Shown one piece after another: positions 26,430 through 34,980 of a stretch of DNA of 53,064 nucleotides. The DNA lies in assembly GCA_902591645.1 (NCBI GenBank), contig CACJBM010000006.1:1-53064 (forward strand). Direction: 5' to 3'. Within the stretch, counting starts at the first letter, position 1. Every line of letters begins with the position of its first letter. Both the position numbers and the translations under genes were made by a program. Under the pieces are notes generated by a model, which worked only from the letters and a program-made list of their open reading frames with translations, was not told where the DNA came from and did not search any database. Source of the DNA: an uncultured Verrucomicrobiota bacterium (GTDB lineage Bacteria > Verrucomicrobiota > Verrucomicrobiae > Verrucomicrobiales > DEV007).

Positions 26430-26873
26430 ATGCAAGTGGTAACAGACAACAATCAAACTGTAAGGAAGGACGCTGGGCGATTGGCTGATTTCATAATGTT
26501 CACACAACGTTCCTTTCTTTTGAATTTATCGAAGGAACTTAACAAGGGAAATGTGTCTTATGCTCAGTTCTTTTTGCTGGGGTACTTAGCAAAAGAGGAT
26601 TACTTAACAATGACTCATATTTCAAAGAAGATGGGCCATTCGACTGCCGCTGCTACTGGGCTAGTTGATCGACTTGAGAAACTTGGCTATGTGCAAAGAT
26701 TGCATGCGTCAGATGACCGCAGGAAAGTGATGGTACAAATCACACGTAAAGGCATCGATTTAGTTGATAAGATGAGAGAGGATATTATCGAAAACTTAGT
26801 CGAAGTGATGGCTGAAATGGATTCAGGAGTCACGTCAGCTGTGATGGAGGCCTCTGATCTGATTAACGATTAA
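26430..26873 (+). CDS. MarR-family transcriptional regulator
   Basis: A 147-residue winged-helix protein. The DNA-binding part spans about 45-110 with TMTHISKKMGHSTAAATGLVDRLEKLGYV (split across the recognition helix and wing) and DDRRKVMVQITRKG, the MarR wing signature. Flanking helices form the dimer interface. MarR proteins usually repress their own gene and neighbours and respond to small ligands, but here the gene is flanked only by an AT-rich upstream region and a terminator, so it appears monocistronic and the targets must lie elsewhere. Its inverted-repeat-containing upstream region suggests autoregulation. Confidence 0.9.
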   Translation: MQVVTDNNQTVRKDAGRLADFIMFTQRSFLLNLSKELNKGNVSYAQFFLLGYLAKEDYLTMTHISKKMGHSTAAATGLVDRLEKLGYVQRLHASDDRRKVMVQITRKGIDLVDKMREDIIENLVEVMAEMDSGVTSAVMEASDLIND

Positions 26874-26902
26874 CGAATAATTAATACATTCAAAGTTAAA
26901 TT

Positions 26903-26945
26903 ATAAAAGCCTCGGCCTTATATGGGCCGAGGCTTTTTGTTTTGA
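26903..26945. terminator. Strong intrinsic terminator after the MarR gene
   Basis: AAAAGCCTCGGCC (26905-26917) pairs with GGCCGAGGCTTTTT (26925-26937...) across a short loop, followed by a T-run. The preceding A-run makes it able to work in both directions. This is the only clear-cut intrinsic terminator I found in the window. Confidence 0.92.
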
Positions 26946-27007
26946 GGGCTCTTATGATTCAAGGCTATTAGTTATTATGATATAAATAATAAACACTCGA
27001 AAACATT

Positions 27008-27682
27008 GTGAAGATTAACCAAAGTCGCTTCAATTCCCTTGAGAAAATTTCTGATATAAAGCATACCTTTATACTTAGGCGCTCTAAATTTCCTGTTAAT
27101 CTTTATTCCAAAGAACAAGCCCTAGAGGTTTTGGCACCATACTATGAAAAGGGAATAAATGCATTGGGTTATTCAGTCAATGATGTCGCCGTAGCTGAGC
27201 AGGTCCATGGCGATCATGTCCATATCGTTGATTCTCCAACAGGTCTAAAGAATCCAATTCCTCATGTTGATGGCTTAATAACCTTCCAAAAGGATTTATT
27301 GTTAGGTATTTATGTCGCTGATTGTTGTGCTGTTTATATAGCGGATAAGAATTCCCGTGCCGTTGCTCTTATCCATTCTGGGAAAAGGGGAAGCCAATTG
27401 GGTGTAGTGAAAAAAGTATTAATGCTGATGAATGCTAATGGAGTGGATTCGGATGATTTAGTGGTGCAGCTGAGTCCATGCATTAGACCCCCAGCGTACG
27501 AAGTTGATTTTGCGTCCTGGATACGGAAAGATTGCTTGGAATGCGGAGTCCCAGCGCATTCTATTCATGACAATCTTGACTGTACTTCGCAAAGTTTAGA
27601 GGCGTACTATTCATATAGGAGAGAAAAGGGAATGACTGGCAGGATGCTTGCCCTCATTGGAATTGGAAGTGAAAGGAGTTGA
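27008..27682 (+). CDS. YfiH/polyphenol-oxidase-family protein (purine nucleoside/peptidoglycan editing type)
   Basis: A 224-residue protein beginning with GTG 27008. It matches the YfiH/DUF152 (laccase-domain) family. It has VHGDHVHIVDSP (about 64-75), HVDGLITF, the VADCCAVYI segment (family ADCxPV), IHSGKRGSQLGVV (family HAGWRG), and the CIRPPAYEVDF segment (family GP-x-I-x-x-x-YEV). Family zinc-ligand histidines and cysteine are largely in place, but some motifs are divergent, notably HSGKRG for HAGWRG. Reported activities include editing of cell-wall precursors (PgeF) and purine nucleoside conversion. It is preceded by the MarR terminator and followed by a convergent Dabb gene (7-base gap). 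Confidence 0.82.
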   Translation: MKINQSRFNSLEKISDIKHTFILRRSKFPVNLYSKEQALEVLAPYYEKGINALGYSVNDVAVAEQVHGDHVHIVDSPTGLKNPIPHVDGLITFQKDLLLGIYVADCCAVYIADKNSRAVALIHSGKRGSQLGVVKKVLMLMNANGVDSDDLVVQLSPCIRPPAYEVDFASWIRKDCLECGVPAHSIHDNLDCTSQSLEAYYSYRREKGMTGRMLALIGIGSERS

Positions 27683-27689
27683 TTGCTAA

Positions 27690-27983
27690 TCAGATTATTT
27701 CTGAGTCATAGACGATCACCTTCTCCCACATCTCTTTACATTCGTTGATGAAATGATGATGAGTGTCATGAGATTGGTAGGCATTGTGGTTTTCGATGGA
27801 GCTAAATTCGAGGCACAAATGGTATGTGAATGTTTTATCCGTCACTGGCCTTTCTGGTGTCCCTGCAAGTTTTCTTAAGGATCCACTTTTCACAATGTCG
27901 ATTTCAGAGAGTTTTTTTGCCTCTGTTTCAAATTTGTTATTCATTGTGTTTTCTTTTAGCCAAAAAAATACGTTATGAGTCAT
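27690..27983 (-). CDS. Dabb (stress-responsive A/B barrel) family protein
   Basis: A 97-residue protein with the ferredoxin-like Dabb pattern: MTHNVFFWLKEN at the N-terminus (strand with VxFxL), a helical middle, TYHLCLEFSSIENHNAYQSHDTHHHFI (the family FxSxxALxxYxxHPxH motif), and a C-terminal VIVYDSEI strand. Such small dimers occur in plants and bacteria. Roles are mostly unknown, with some related to polyketide cyclisation or stress. It is monocistronic, between two convergent and divergent housekeeping genes. Confidence 0.8.
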   Translation of the reverse strand: MTHNVFFWLKENTMNNKFETEAKKLSEIDIVKSGSLRKLAGTPERPVTDKTFTYHLCLEFSSIENHNAYQSHDTHHHFINECKEMWEKVIVYDSEII

Positions 27984-28034
27984 TGCTGTTTGGTAGTTAG
28001 TTATTTTGGGTTAAAGTCCTGTTAATTCTATCCT

Positions 28035-28883
28035 ATGAGACACCTTGAATTTGCTCCCGCCAAGCTCAATCTTTGGTTGAAGATTCATGAGAAGCGTGAA
28101 GATGGGTTTCATGAGATTGAAACTCTAATGGTGCCGATTGCAACTGTTAAGGATGAGCTTCATTTTGATTTAAATTTGGGGGCAGGGGAATTGATGTTTG
28201 AATGTAATGATTATAACTTGGAATCTGATCGTGAGAATTTAGTTCTTCGAGCCCTAAGAGCTTTGCAATGTGAGGTTGGTAATGAATTTCATGGGAAAAT
28301 AAGACTAGCAAAAAGTATACCAGTTGGAGCAGGATTAGGAGGGGGTAGTAGTGATGCTGCGGCAACGTTGAGAGCGGTGAATAAAATTATCGGATGTCCT
28401 CTTTCTTCTGAGCAGCTGCATGAACTTGCGGCAAGCATTGGTTCAGATGTGCCGTTTTTTTTAGATGGCAGTCCAGCAATTTGTTCGGGTCGTGGTGAAA
28501 AGATACAAGCATTAGAGGGTTCTGTGCCTGCCTATTCAGCAGTATTGGTTAAGCCTGATTTTGGAGTTTCAAGTGCATGGGCTTATTCTAAATGGGCTAC
28601 AGCTGAGCCTTTGCCGGAGGTTAGTTATGTGACTCAATCCACTGCATGGGGTTCATTTTATAATGATCTGGAGCTTCCAGTTTTTCAGAAATATCTAGGT
28701 CTGGCGAATATGAAAATGTGGCTACTTGAGCAGAAGGAATCAGAAATTGCATTAATGTCTGGATCAGGATCTACTTTATACGCTTTGTGCCAAAACTCTG
28801 ATGAAGCTGATCGACTTTTGGATAAAATCAGTGTTGAGTTTGGGCCCAGTGTATGGTCAGCAGTTGGTTCTGTGGGGGAGTAA
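28035..28883 (+). CDS. ispE: 4-diphosphocytidyl-2-C-methyl-D-erythritol kinase
   Basis: A 282-residue GHMP-family kinase. N-terminal PAKLNLWLKIHEKREDGFHEIETL (8-31; Lys10 and Asn12 in the substrate-binding motif), the ATP-binding glycine loop PVGAGLGGGSSDAAATLRAVN (about 95-115), and the C-terminal MSGSGSTLYAL. It phosphorylates CDP-ME in the non-mevalonate isoprenoid pathway, so this cell makes IPP and DMAPP through MEP. It feeds the squalene/phytoene synthase and undecaprenyl recycling genes elsewhere in the window. No Shine-Dalgarno sequence precedes the ATG. Confidence 0.94.
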   Translation: MRHLEFAPAKLNLWLKIHEKREDGFHEIETLMVPIATVKDELHFDLNLGAGELMFECNDYNLESDRENLVLRALRALQCEVGNEFHGKIRLAKSIPVGAGLGGGSSDAAATLRAVNKIIGCPLSSEQLHELAASIGSDVPFFLDGSPAICSGRGEKIQALEGSVPAYSAVLVKPDFGVSSAWAYSKWATAEPLPEVSYVTQSTAWGSFYNDLELPVFQKYLGLANMKMWLLEQKESEIALMSGSGSTLYALCQNSDEADRLLDKISVEFGPSVWSAVGSVGE

Positions 28884-28892
28884 TTAATTGGT

Positions 28893-29543
28893 TCATGGGC
28901 TTAGCCTTGATCGTGACCAGTTCGATTCTTCGAGACGATAGACTATTCTATCATGAAAACGATTTTCACGTCCTTGCCAGAATTCTATTTCAATAGGTGA
29001 TATTTGGAAACCTCCCCAAAACTCTGGGTACGGGACTATTCCATCTGAGAACTTGGAGTTTAGCTCTTTTTCTCGAGTAAGAATCCATTCTCTGTTGGGG
29101 ATTTTACTGCTTTGAGTTGAAGCCCAGGCGCTTATTTGATGCCCAATTGGCCGGCTTTTGAAATATTTCTCTGATTGATCCTTTGAGATTTTTGAAGTGG
29201 TTCCTGTTATATTTACTTGCCGTTCGAGTTCTTTCCAGAAAAAGCAAACTCCGACATTTGGGTTGTAATCAATTTCAGTAGCTTTACGGCTTTCATAATT
29301 TGTGTAAAAGACAAATCCTTCAGTGTTGAAATCTTTTAGAAGGACCGTTCTGACTGAGGGTTGGCCTTGTTCATTGACTGTAGCGAGAGACATGGCAGTA
29401 GCTTCAGCTGTTTTGGATTCAATGGCTTCGCTGAGCCATTTTTCGAATTGTTTGAAAGGACAAGGATTTGTTTCCTCAATATTTAACTTAGCTTTTGTGT
29501 AAGAAATTCTTATATCTGATATGTTATGTTGATCCTGGGTCAT
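28893..29543 (-). CDS. pdxH: Pyridoxamine 5'-phosphate oxidase
   Basis: A 216-residue flavoprotein with the PdxH pattern: AMSLATVNEQGQPSVRTVLLKDF near the start of the FMN-binding domain (about 47-70), FYTNYESRKATEI, FFWKELERQVNI (about 105-117), and the C-terminal dimer motif WQGRENRFHDRIVYR and RLSP. FMN-dependent oxidation of pyridoxine or pyridoxamine phosphate to PLP is expected. It converges with ispE and diverges from hpt with only 44 bases between the start codons. Confidence 0.94.
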   Translation of the reverse strand: MTQDQHNISDIRISYTKAKLNIEETNPCPFKQFEKWLSEAIESKTAEATAMSLATVNEQGQPSVRTVLLKDFNTEGFVFYTNYESRKATEIDYNPNVGVCFFWKELERQVNITGTTSKISKDQSEKYFKSRPIGHQISAWASTQSSKIPNREWILTREKELNSKFSDGIVPYPEFWGGFQISPIEIEFWQGRENRFHDRIVYRLEESNWSRSRLSP

Positions 29544-29551
29544 GTTATATT

Positions 29552-29581
29552 TTGTGACTATTAACCATGTTGGATTAGAAT
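29552..29581 (+). promoter_or_regulatory. Sigma-70-type promoter of hpt
   Basis: TTGTGA (29552-29557) and TAGAAT (29576-29581) are 18 bases apart. Six bases after the -10 box comes ATG 29588, so transcription would start at the start codon, giving a leaderless mRNA. Confidence 0.5.
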
Positions 29582-29587
29582 TTTGAG

Positions 29588-30154
29588 ATGTCTACAAATG
29601 ATAATATTAACGATTTGGAGAGAGTTCTTTTCAGTGAGCTTGAAATTAATTCCAGATTGGACGAATTGGCTAAATGTATCTCAACTCAATATGATAAATG
29701 TAAATTAACAGTTGTGTCCATAATGAACGGAAGCCTGATGCTTGCTGCGGACTTGTTCGCACGCTTAGAAATTGATTTTGATATGAAGTGTTTGGTCGTG
29801 GAAAGTTATTATGGAGAAACAAAGAGTAGTGGTGAGGTTTTTATTAATTGCATGAGAATGCCTAATTTTTCTGGTCGGCACGTGCTTGTTATTGATGATA
29901 TTTTTGATACAGGAAAGACTTTGGAGACAGTAATTGAGAGAATAAATCGTGAATCTAATCCTATAGAAGTTAGTAGCCTTACCTTATTGAAGAAAAAAAA
30001 AGAAACGAAAGCAAATTTAACCCCTGATTTTGTTGGGTTTGAGGTAGATGATTTGTTTTTGGTTGGATATGGACTTGATTACCATGGGAAGTATCGAAAC
30101 CTTCGTGTAATAGGAGAGCTAAAGGAAGAGGTCATTGCAAATCCAATTTTATAA
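29588..30154 (+). CDS. hpt: Hypoxanthine phosphoribosyltransferase
   Basis: A 188-residue type I phosphoribosyltransferase. The PRPP motif VLVIDDIFDTGKTL (about 101-114) is intact. SIMNGSLMLAADL (45-57) and VVESYYGETKSSGEV are typical of bacterial Hpt, and FEVDDLFLVGYGLDYHGKYRNL near the end carries the purine-binding segment. It salvages hypoxanthine and guanine. It ends two bases before moaD. The mRNA may be leaderless. Confidence 0.92.
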   Translation: MSTNDNINDLERVLFSELEINSRLDELAKCISTQYDKCKLTVVSIMNGSLMLAADLFARLEIDFDMKCLVVESYYGETKSSGEVFINCMRMPNFSGRHVLVIDDIFDTGKTLETVIERINRESNPIEVSSLTLLKKKKETKANLTPDFVGFEVDDLFLVGYGLDYHGKYRNLRVIGELKEEVIANPIL

Positions 30155-30156
30155 TT

Positions 30157-30405
30157 ATGGTTTTGAAAATAATTTTATTCTCGATTTTGCGGGATGCTGT
30201 AGGAGAGCATCAAATAGAAATAGAAGTGCCTTTCAGTGAATGCAATATAGATGAGCTTTTGCAATTTCTATATGAAGAATGGGCAGAATTAAGGAAATGG
30301 GATTCCGTTATCAGGGCTGCGGTAGATCATGACTATGTTGATAGGGGCTATAAATTGAGAGATGGGCATGTTGTGGCCCTCATGCCGCCGATGCAAGGTG
30401 GTTGA
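30157..30405 (+). CDS. moaD: Molybdopterin-synthase sulfur carrier MoaD
   Basis: A 82-residue ubiquitin-like protein with VKIILFSILRDAVG replaced here by VLKIILFSILRDAVGEH, a polar helical middle, and ALMPPMQGG at the C-terminus. The Gly-Gly end (residues 81-82) is the thiocarboxylation site. MoaD carries the sulfur for molybdopterin synthase. Its partner MoaE is not in the window. It is adjacent to hpt and 94 bases upstream of lepA. Confidence 0.85.
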   Translation: MVLKIILFSILRDAVGEHQIEIEVPFSECNIDELLQFLYEEWAELRKWDSVIRAAVDHDYVDRGYKLRDGHVVALMPPMQGG

Positions 30406-30498
30406 GGGGCTTTACAAGGGATGGTTCGCGATTTAAAGTCCTGCCCCATTATAAGGGTTTTTATGAATTAGGCTTTCTCTTATTGGTAGCCTTTTAGT

Positions 30499-32301
30499 AT
30501 GGATACAGAGCAAACAAGAAATTTTTCAATTATAGCCCATATCGATCACGGGAAAACTACCCTGTCGGATCGGTTGTTGGAGTTTACTCAGACTATTTCA
30601 GAAAGGGAAAAGCAGGACCAGCTACTAGATTCTATGGATTTGGAGAGGGAGCGAGGTATCACAATTAAGTCACACCCTGTGACGATGGAGTATACAGCTA
30701 TTAATGGAAAGACTTACAAATTAAACCTTTTGGACACTCCTGGCCATGTTGACTTTTCTTACGAAGTGTCTAGGAGCTTAGCGGCTTGTGAAGGTGCCAT
30801 ATTGATAATAGACGCAGCTCAAGGGGTGGAGGCTCAAACTGTTGCGAATTTACACTTAGCGACCGAGCAGAATCTTACCATTGTTCCCGTAATTAATAAA
30901 ATCGATTTACCAAGCGCTGATTTGGATATGGCTCACCAACAGCTTGAAGATATATTGGCGATACCTGCAGAGGAGGCGATACAAGCCAGTGCTAAGGTTG
31001 GAACTGGAATTGAGGACATTTTAGAGGCGATAGTGGAGAGAGTTCCTCCGCCATCTGAGTCCACTGATCAATTGCTGAGGGCTTCAGTTTTTGATTCGAT
31101 TTTTGATTCCTTTAGAGGTGTAGTTTCGTATGTGCGGGTAGTTTCAGGAAAATTGGGAAGGGGGACCGCAATTCGTATGATGAGCACTGGTAAGAATTAC
31201 GAGGTGAAGGAAGTGGGAGTCTTTACGCCAAAAATGGAGAAGAGAGAGAGTTTAGGGCCTGGAGATGTTGGCTATCTGATTGCCAATATGAAGTCTTCAT
31301 CTGAAGTAAAAATTGGCGATACAGTTACCGAGGTGCAGCGGCCAGCGTCAGAGCCCTTGCCTGGATTTAAAGAGATCCAACCGATGGTCTTTTCTGGAAT
31401 TTATCCAGTGACTACTGATGATTTTGAACAATTGAAATTAGCGATGGGTAAGTTGCAAATAAATGATGCCGCTTTTCAATTTTCTGCTGAAAGCTCTGCA
31501 GCGCTTGGGTTTGGTTTCAGATGTGGCTTTTTAGGTCTTTTGCACATGGAAATCATTCAAGAACGTTTGAGGCGAGAGTTTGATATGGATGTCATTTCAA
31601 CATATCCGAGTGTTATTTATGAGGTGAGAAAAACTAATGGCGAAGAGGTGTCTGTAGATAACCCGACATTCTTACCCGACCCGGCCGAAATAGATGAGAT
31701 TCGAGAGCCTACTGTTAAAGCTTTCATTATTACGCCTAATGAATTTATTGGGGATTTAATTCAATTAATTATGGAGAAGCGTGGATCGATCGAGCATACG
31801 GAGACCTTGGATTCGTCGAGAGTGATGCTAACATCAGTTCTTCCTTTGAATGAGATTCTTGTGGATTTTAACGATAGAATGAAGAGTATGACCCGTGGTT
31901 ATGGATCAATGGATTATGAGCATGCTGAATATCAGCCTGCAAAATTGGTTAAGATGGATATACGAATTAACGAAGAGCCAGTGGATGCGTTTAGTTCGAT
32001 CGTTCATACGAATAAGGCTCAAAATTATGGGAGGAAGCTTTGTGAAAAGCTGAAAGAAGTAATTCCACAGCAATTATTTAAAGTTCCTATTCAGGCCGCA
32101 GTAGGTGGTAATATTATTGCTCGTGAGACAATTAGTGCTATGAGGAAAAATGTTACGGCCAAATGCTACGGAGGTGACATTACCAGAAAAAGGAAATTGC
32201 TTGAAAAACAAAAAGAAGGAAAGAAAAAGATGAAGGCTATTGGTAAAGTCAATATTCCTCAGGAGGCTTTTATTAAAGTATTAAAGTCATCTTCTAATTA
32301 G
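30499..32301 (+). CDS. lepA: Elongation factor 4 (LepA)
   Basis: A 600-residue translational GTPase. G1 is AHIDHGKTT (13-21), G3 DTPG (about 78-81), and NKID (about 133-136) is G4. The middle domains have VSYVRVVSGKLGRGTAI, and the LepA-specific C-terminal domain (about 490-600) ends in ARETISAMRKNVTAKCYGGDITRKRKLLEKQKEGKKKMK, here quoted only in part. The C-terminal domain distinguishes it from EF-G and BipA. It back-translocates stalled ribosomes. The lepA-lepB order (5-base gap) is common in bacteria. No Shine-Dalgarno sequence is visible before its ATG. Confidence 0.96.
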   Translation: MDTEQTRNFSIIAHIDHGKTTLSDRLLEFTQTISEREKQDQLLDSMDLERERGITIKSHPVTMEYTAINGKTYKLNLLDTPGHVDFSYEVSRSLAACEGAILIIDAAQGVEAQTVANLHLATEQNLTIVPVINKIDLPSADLDMAHQQLEDILAIPAEEAIQASAKVGTGIEDILEAIVERVPPPSESTDQLLRASVFDSIFDSFRGVVSYVRVVSGKLGRGTAIRMMSTGKNYEVKEVGVFTPKMEKRESLGPGDVGYLIANMKSSSEVKIGDTVTEVQRPASEPLPGFKEIQPMVFSGIYPVTTDDFEQLKLAMGKLQINDAAFQFSAESSAALGFGFRCGFLGLLHMEIIQERLRREFDMDVISTYPSVIYEVRKTNGEEVSVDNPTFLPDPAEIDEIREPTVKAFIITPNEFIGDLIQLIMEKRGSIEHTETLDSSRVMLTSVLPLNEILVDFNDRMKSMTRGYGSMDYEHAEYQPAKLVKMDIRINEEPVDAFSSIVHTNKAQNYGRKLCEKLKEVIPQQLFKVPIQAAVGGNIIARETISAMRKNVTAKCYGGDITRKRKLLEKQKEGKKKMKAIGKVNIPQEAFIKVLKSSSN

Positions 32302-32306
32302 GTATT

Positions 32307-33506
32307 ATGTTGCGTCCAAAATATTTGAAGAGAGCGAAGCTTTTAAGGAAAGGAGTTAGAAAATTTCTTTCTTATAAAAAAGATCTTCTTTCAAAGCAAG
32401 ATAACGAAGAGTTAGAAGAGAGGCTTGAAGCTTTTGATGAGGCAATTTCTGAGAAGGATAAAGAGCGAGTAAAGGTAACAGCAACAGAGCTGACTGAGAT
32501 TTGTGAGAAAGCAGTAAAGCCGCCTAAAAACCCTATAATACGGGAGAATCTTGAAGTTATATTTGTGGCTATAATTATAGCTATAGGGATTAGGTCATAT
32601 TGCTTGCAGCCTTTTAGAATTCCTACAGGTTCGATGCAGCCCACATTGAACGGTATCATTTGTCACGTGCATGACCCTGACAGGGATCCTGAGTATTCAA
32701 AGCCGAGTTTAATCCGAACCGCCTGGGACAAGTTTTCTCAAGGTAGAACATATGTAGATATCACGATTCCTAAAGGGTCCAAAATTGAAAAATTCCAAGA
32801 AGTAACTAGATTTAAGTTTTTTACATCTACCCGTATTTATTTTGAGGACAGCAACATGGAGCCAATTAAAGTTGGAGTTCCGCTTAAAAATCTTTTTCAG
32901 GAAAAGAACCGCGGAGGTCTAGGATTAAGGTCAGCATTAAATATTGGCCGTTCTTCAAATTTTAGTAGCGGAGAGGTGAATGTTCATTGGGTTAACGGTA
33001 ATCATTTGCCGATAGAAAATGATTTTGTGTTGCGAGGACATTGCGATACTGGGGATCAAGTTTTGGTTAATAAAATGTCCTATCACTTTCGTAGTCCTAG
33101 CAGGGGTGAAGTTTTTGTTTTTAACACTAAGGGCATTATTGGTATTGGGGGAGGCATGAAGTCTCAACATTATATAAAAAGGTTGTGTGGAGTACCTGGA
33201 GACGAATTAGAAATTCGCAAAAATGGAGGTCCTCTCTATGTCGACAATGAGCTTGCAACTGAATTTGGTATTGTGAGGGTGTCAGAGGATTATGACGGCT
33301 ATACCTTAACGAGGCGCATGCCGGGTTTGCCAGACCGTATGGGGCTTAATAAGATCTCATTAAAAGAAGAGCAGTACTTTGCTTTGGGTGATAACAGTGA
33401 TGATAGTGCGGATAGTCGGATGTGGGGAACTGTTCCTGAGGAGAATCTATTAGGGCCAGGGTTAATGGTTTATTGGCCGTTAGAGCATTGGGGGAGAATT
33501 AGGTAA
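32307..33506 (+). CDS. lepB: Signal peptidase I, long form
   Basis: A 399-residue membrane protease. A charged N-terminal 75 residues includes a helical region, then a membrane segment (about 82-99). The catalytic serine is in PTGSMQPTL (Ser109). The catalytic lysine is Lys291 in YIKRLCGVPGD. GDNSDDSADSR, the box E motif, follows. Between Ser109 and Lys291 about 180 residues intervene, more than in Escherichia coli LepB, and this insert has no clear known domain. It cleaves signal peptides of the many secreted proteins seen in this window. lepA precedes it with a five-base gap. The start is ATG 32307, and no Shine-Dalgarno sequence is evident. Confidence 0.93.
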   Translation: MLRPKYLKRAKLLRKGVRKFLSYKKDLLSKQDNEELEERLEAFDEAISEKDKERVKVTATELTEICEKAVKPPKNPIIRENLEVIFVAIIIAIGIRSYCLQPFRIPTGSMQPTLNGIICHVHDPDRDPEYSKPSLIRTAWDKFSQGRTYVDITIPKGSKIEKFQEVTRFKFFTSTRIYFEDSNMEPIKVGVPLKNLFQEKNRGGLGLRSALNIGRSSNFSSGEVNVHWVNGNHLPIENDFVLRGHCDTGDQVLVNKMSYHFRSPSRGEVFVFNTKGIIGIGGGMKSQHYIKRLCGVPGDELEIRKNGGPLYVDNELATEFGIVRVSEDYDGYTLTRRMPGLPDRMGLNKISLKEEQYFALGDNSDDSADSRMWGTVPEENLLGPGLMVYWPLEHWGRIR

Positions 33507-33577
33507 AAAATTCCGCGTTTAGTTATCAACTAGGTGATTATTTGGTCAGAAATTGATATTGATTTAGGTTTTGTTAA

Positions 33578-34393
33578 GTGAAAGGAGTAGATGCCCAGAC
33601 CATTACAGTAAATGCAAAGTCGAATTTGGCATTTACACTTTTGTGCCTTCCAAAAGAGAAAAGAAAAGACATGGAGTCCTTCTATGCTTTTTGCCGAGTC
33701 GTTGATGATATAGCCGATGAGCCGGGATTCACCTTTGATCAGCGAATGGAAATGCTTGGTAATTGGAAAGACGGTTTACTTAATGGATTTTTGGATCCAA
33801 ATTCTCTTCAAAGTAAAGTGTCCTTTTTAAGGGAAAAATACACAATCGAGTCAGAGCTTTTTGTCGAAATTATTAGAGGGATGGAGATGGATGTTTGCGG
33901 GACTGAGTATGCAAACTTTGATGACTTGAAAAGATACTGCTACCGAGCGGCTTCTGTTGTAGGTTTGATATGCTTGAAAATTTTTGGTGCGAATGATCCG
34001 CAAAGTAAGGATTACGCCATTAATTTAGGTTATGCATTGCAACTGACTAACATCATTCGAGATGTTGGCGAGGATTATAAGATGGGTAGGGTATATATCC
34101 CTGACGAAGACTTTCAGAAGTGCAATATAATGAAAGAAAATTTAGTTAGTTCCGCGAATAGTAGTGCTTTTATTGATCTTATGGAGTTGCAAGCGAACCG
34201 AGCGGATCATTATTTTAAAGAAGCGGAAGCAAATATCTGTGAAAGAGATTACGCTTCGTTAAGGGCCGCTCGGTGCATGGGTAGAATTTACTCGCTAATT
34301 CTAAAAAAAATAAGAAAAGGCAGATTTAAGGTTTTTGAAAAACGCTATAGTATCGGGAAAGTTAGGAAAATTATAGCACTTTTAGGATATTGA
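33578..34393 (+). CDS. Squalene/phytoene synthase family protein
   Basis: A 271-residue all-helical prenyl transferase starting with GTG 33578. Two Asp-rich sites are present: DDIAD (43-48, in AFCRVVDDIADE) and DVGED (162-166, in TNIIRDVGEDYKMGRVYIP). These bind the Mg-diphosphate of two farnesyl or geranylgeranyl diphosphates. Head-to-head synthases of this size in bacteria are often HpnC/HpnD-type enzymes that make squalene or its precursors; a carotenoid or hopanoid route cannot be told apart from this gene alone. There is no other hopanoid or carotenoid gene here. The stop overlaps the 3' end of the convergent hypothetical by 12 bases. Confidence 0.85.
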   Translation: MKGVDAQTITVNAKSNLAFTLLCLPKEKRKDMESFYAFCRVVDDIADEPGFTFDQRMEMLGNWKDGLLNGFLDPNSLQSKVSFLREKYTIESELFVEIIRGMEMDVCGTEYANFDDLKRYCYRAASVVGLICLKIFGANDPQSKDYAINLGYALQLTNIIRDVGEDYKMGRVYIPDEDFQKCNIMKENLVSSANSSAFIDLMELQANRADHYFKEAEANICERDYASLRAARCMGRIYSLILKKIRKGRFKVFEKRYSIGKVRKIIALLGY

Positions 34394-34960
34394 TTGGTTG
34401 GTGCTGTCAGCGATGTTTTCCTCTTCTTCCTTTGGTGTATTTTCTTTGCTTCCGAGCCAGCCTGACACTTCTTCTTGTATTGCATCCAGTTCGCTGAGAT
34501 TAAGAAGCGGATCAAGCACAATGAAAGCTTCGCCGCTTTTATAGTGCTCGTAAAAAAGCATTTTCGAATTGTCATCTTCTTTTACATCCACGGGTTTTAA
34601 TATTTTTTTACGTTCGAGCATTGCAGCTAGTATATACCTAGCATTTTCACTTCTTTCCTCATTTTCATCAATGAGTCTTCGAAGCATTGATTCGGCGCTT
34701 TCTTTTGCTACAACTTCTTTTGATGGGGGCGGGGCTTCTTCTTCAAACTTTGAACGCCAAAATGAAAATAGGCCTTCTTTATCAGAATCATCGATAAGCT
34801 CATCCCAAGCTTTTGTGCTAAAATCTAACCGTGAGTATGTTTCACTTTCATTGTCTTTGAATATTGCTGCGTAGAAAGATTCGCCATCTTGAAATGGCTG
34901 TTTTGTTTTGCTGCACACATTGGCTCGAGGGCGAATGTTCCATGAGTCGGTAATTGCCAT
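34382..34960 (-). CDS. Conserved hypothetical protein (Verrucomicrobia-type)
   Basis: A 192-residue soluble acidic protein with no signal. It has an N-terminal CSKTKQPFQDGESFYA (Cys16) that reads like a small metal-binding or beta element, then FWRSKFEEEAPPP, a long helical region (AESMLRRLIDENEERSENARYILAAMLERKK, at about 88-118, quoted in part), and the final WLGSKENTPKEEEENIADS acidic tail. Homologues of this type are found in Verrucomicrobia and Planctomycetes with no known function. It is encoded 20 bases downstream of the LptF/LptG-like gene on the same strand, so co-transcription is likely. Its 3' end overlaps that of the synthase gene. Confidence 0.6.
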   Translation of the reverse strand: MAITDSWNIRPRANVCSKTKQPFQDGESFYAAIFKDNESETYSRLDFSTKAWDELIDDSDKEGLFSFWRSKFEEEAPPPSKEVVAKESAESMLRRLIDENEERSENARYILAAMLERKKILKPVDVKEDDNSKMLFYEHYKSGEAFIVLDPLLNLSELDAIQEEVSGWLGSKENTPKEEEENIADSTNQSIS

Positions 34961-34980
34961 AGGGTGATTTTTTATTGGTG

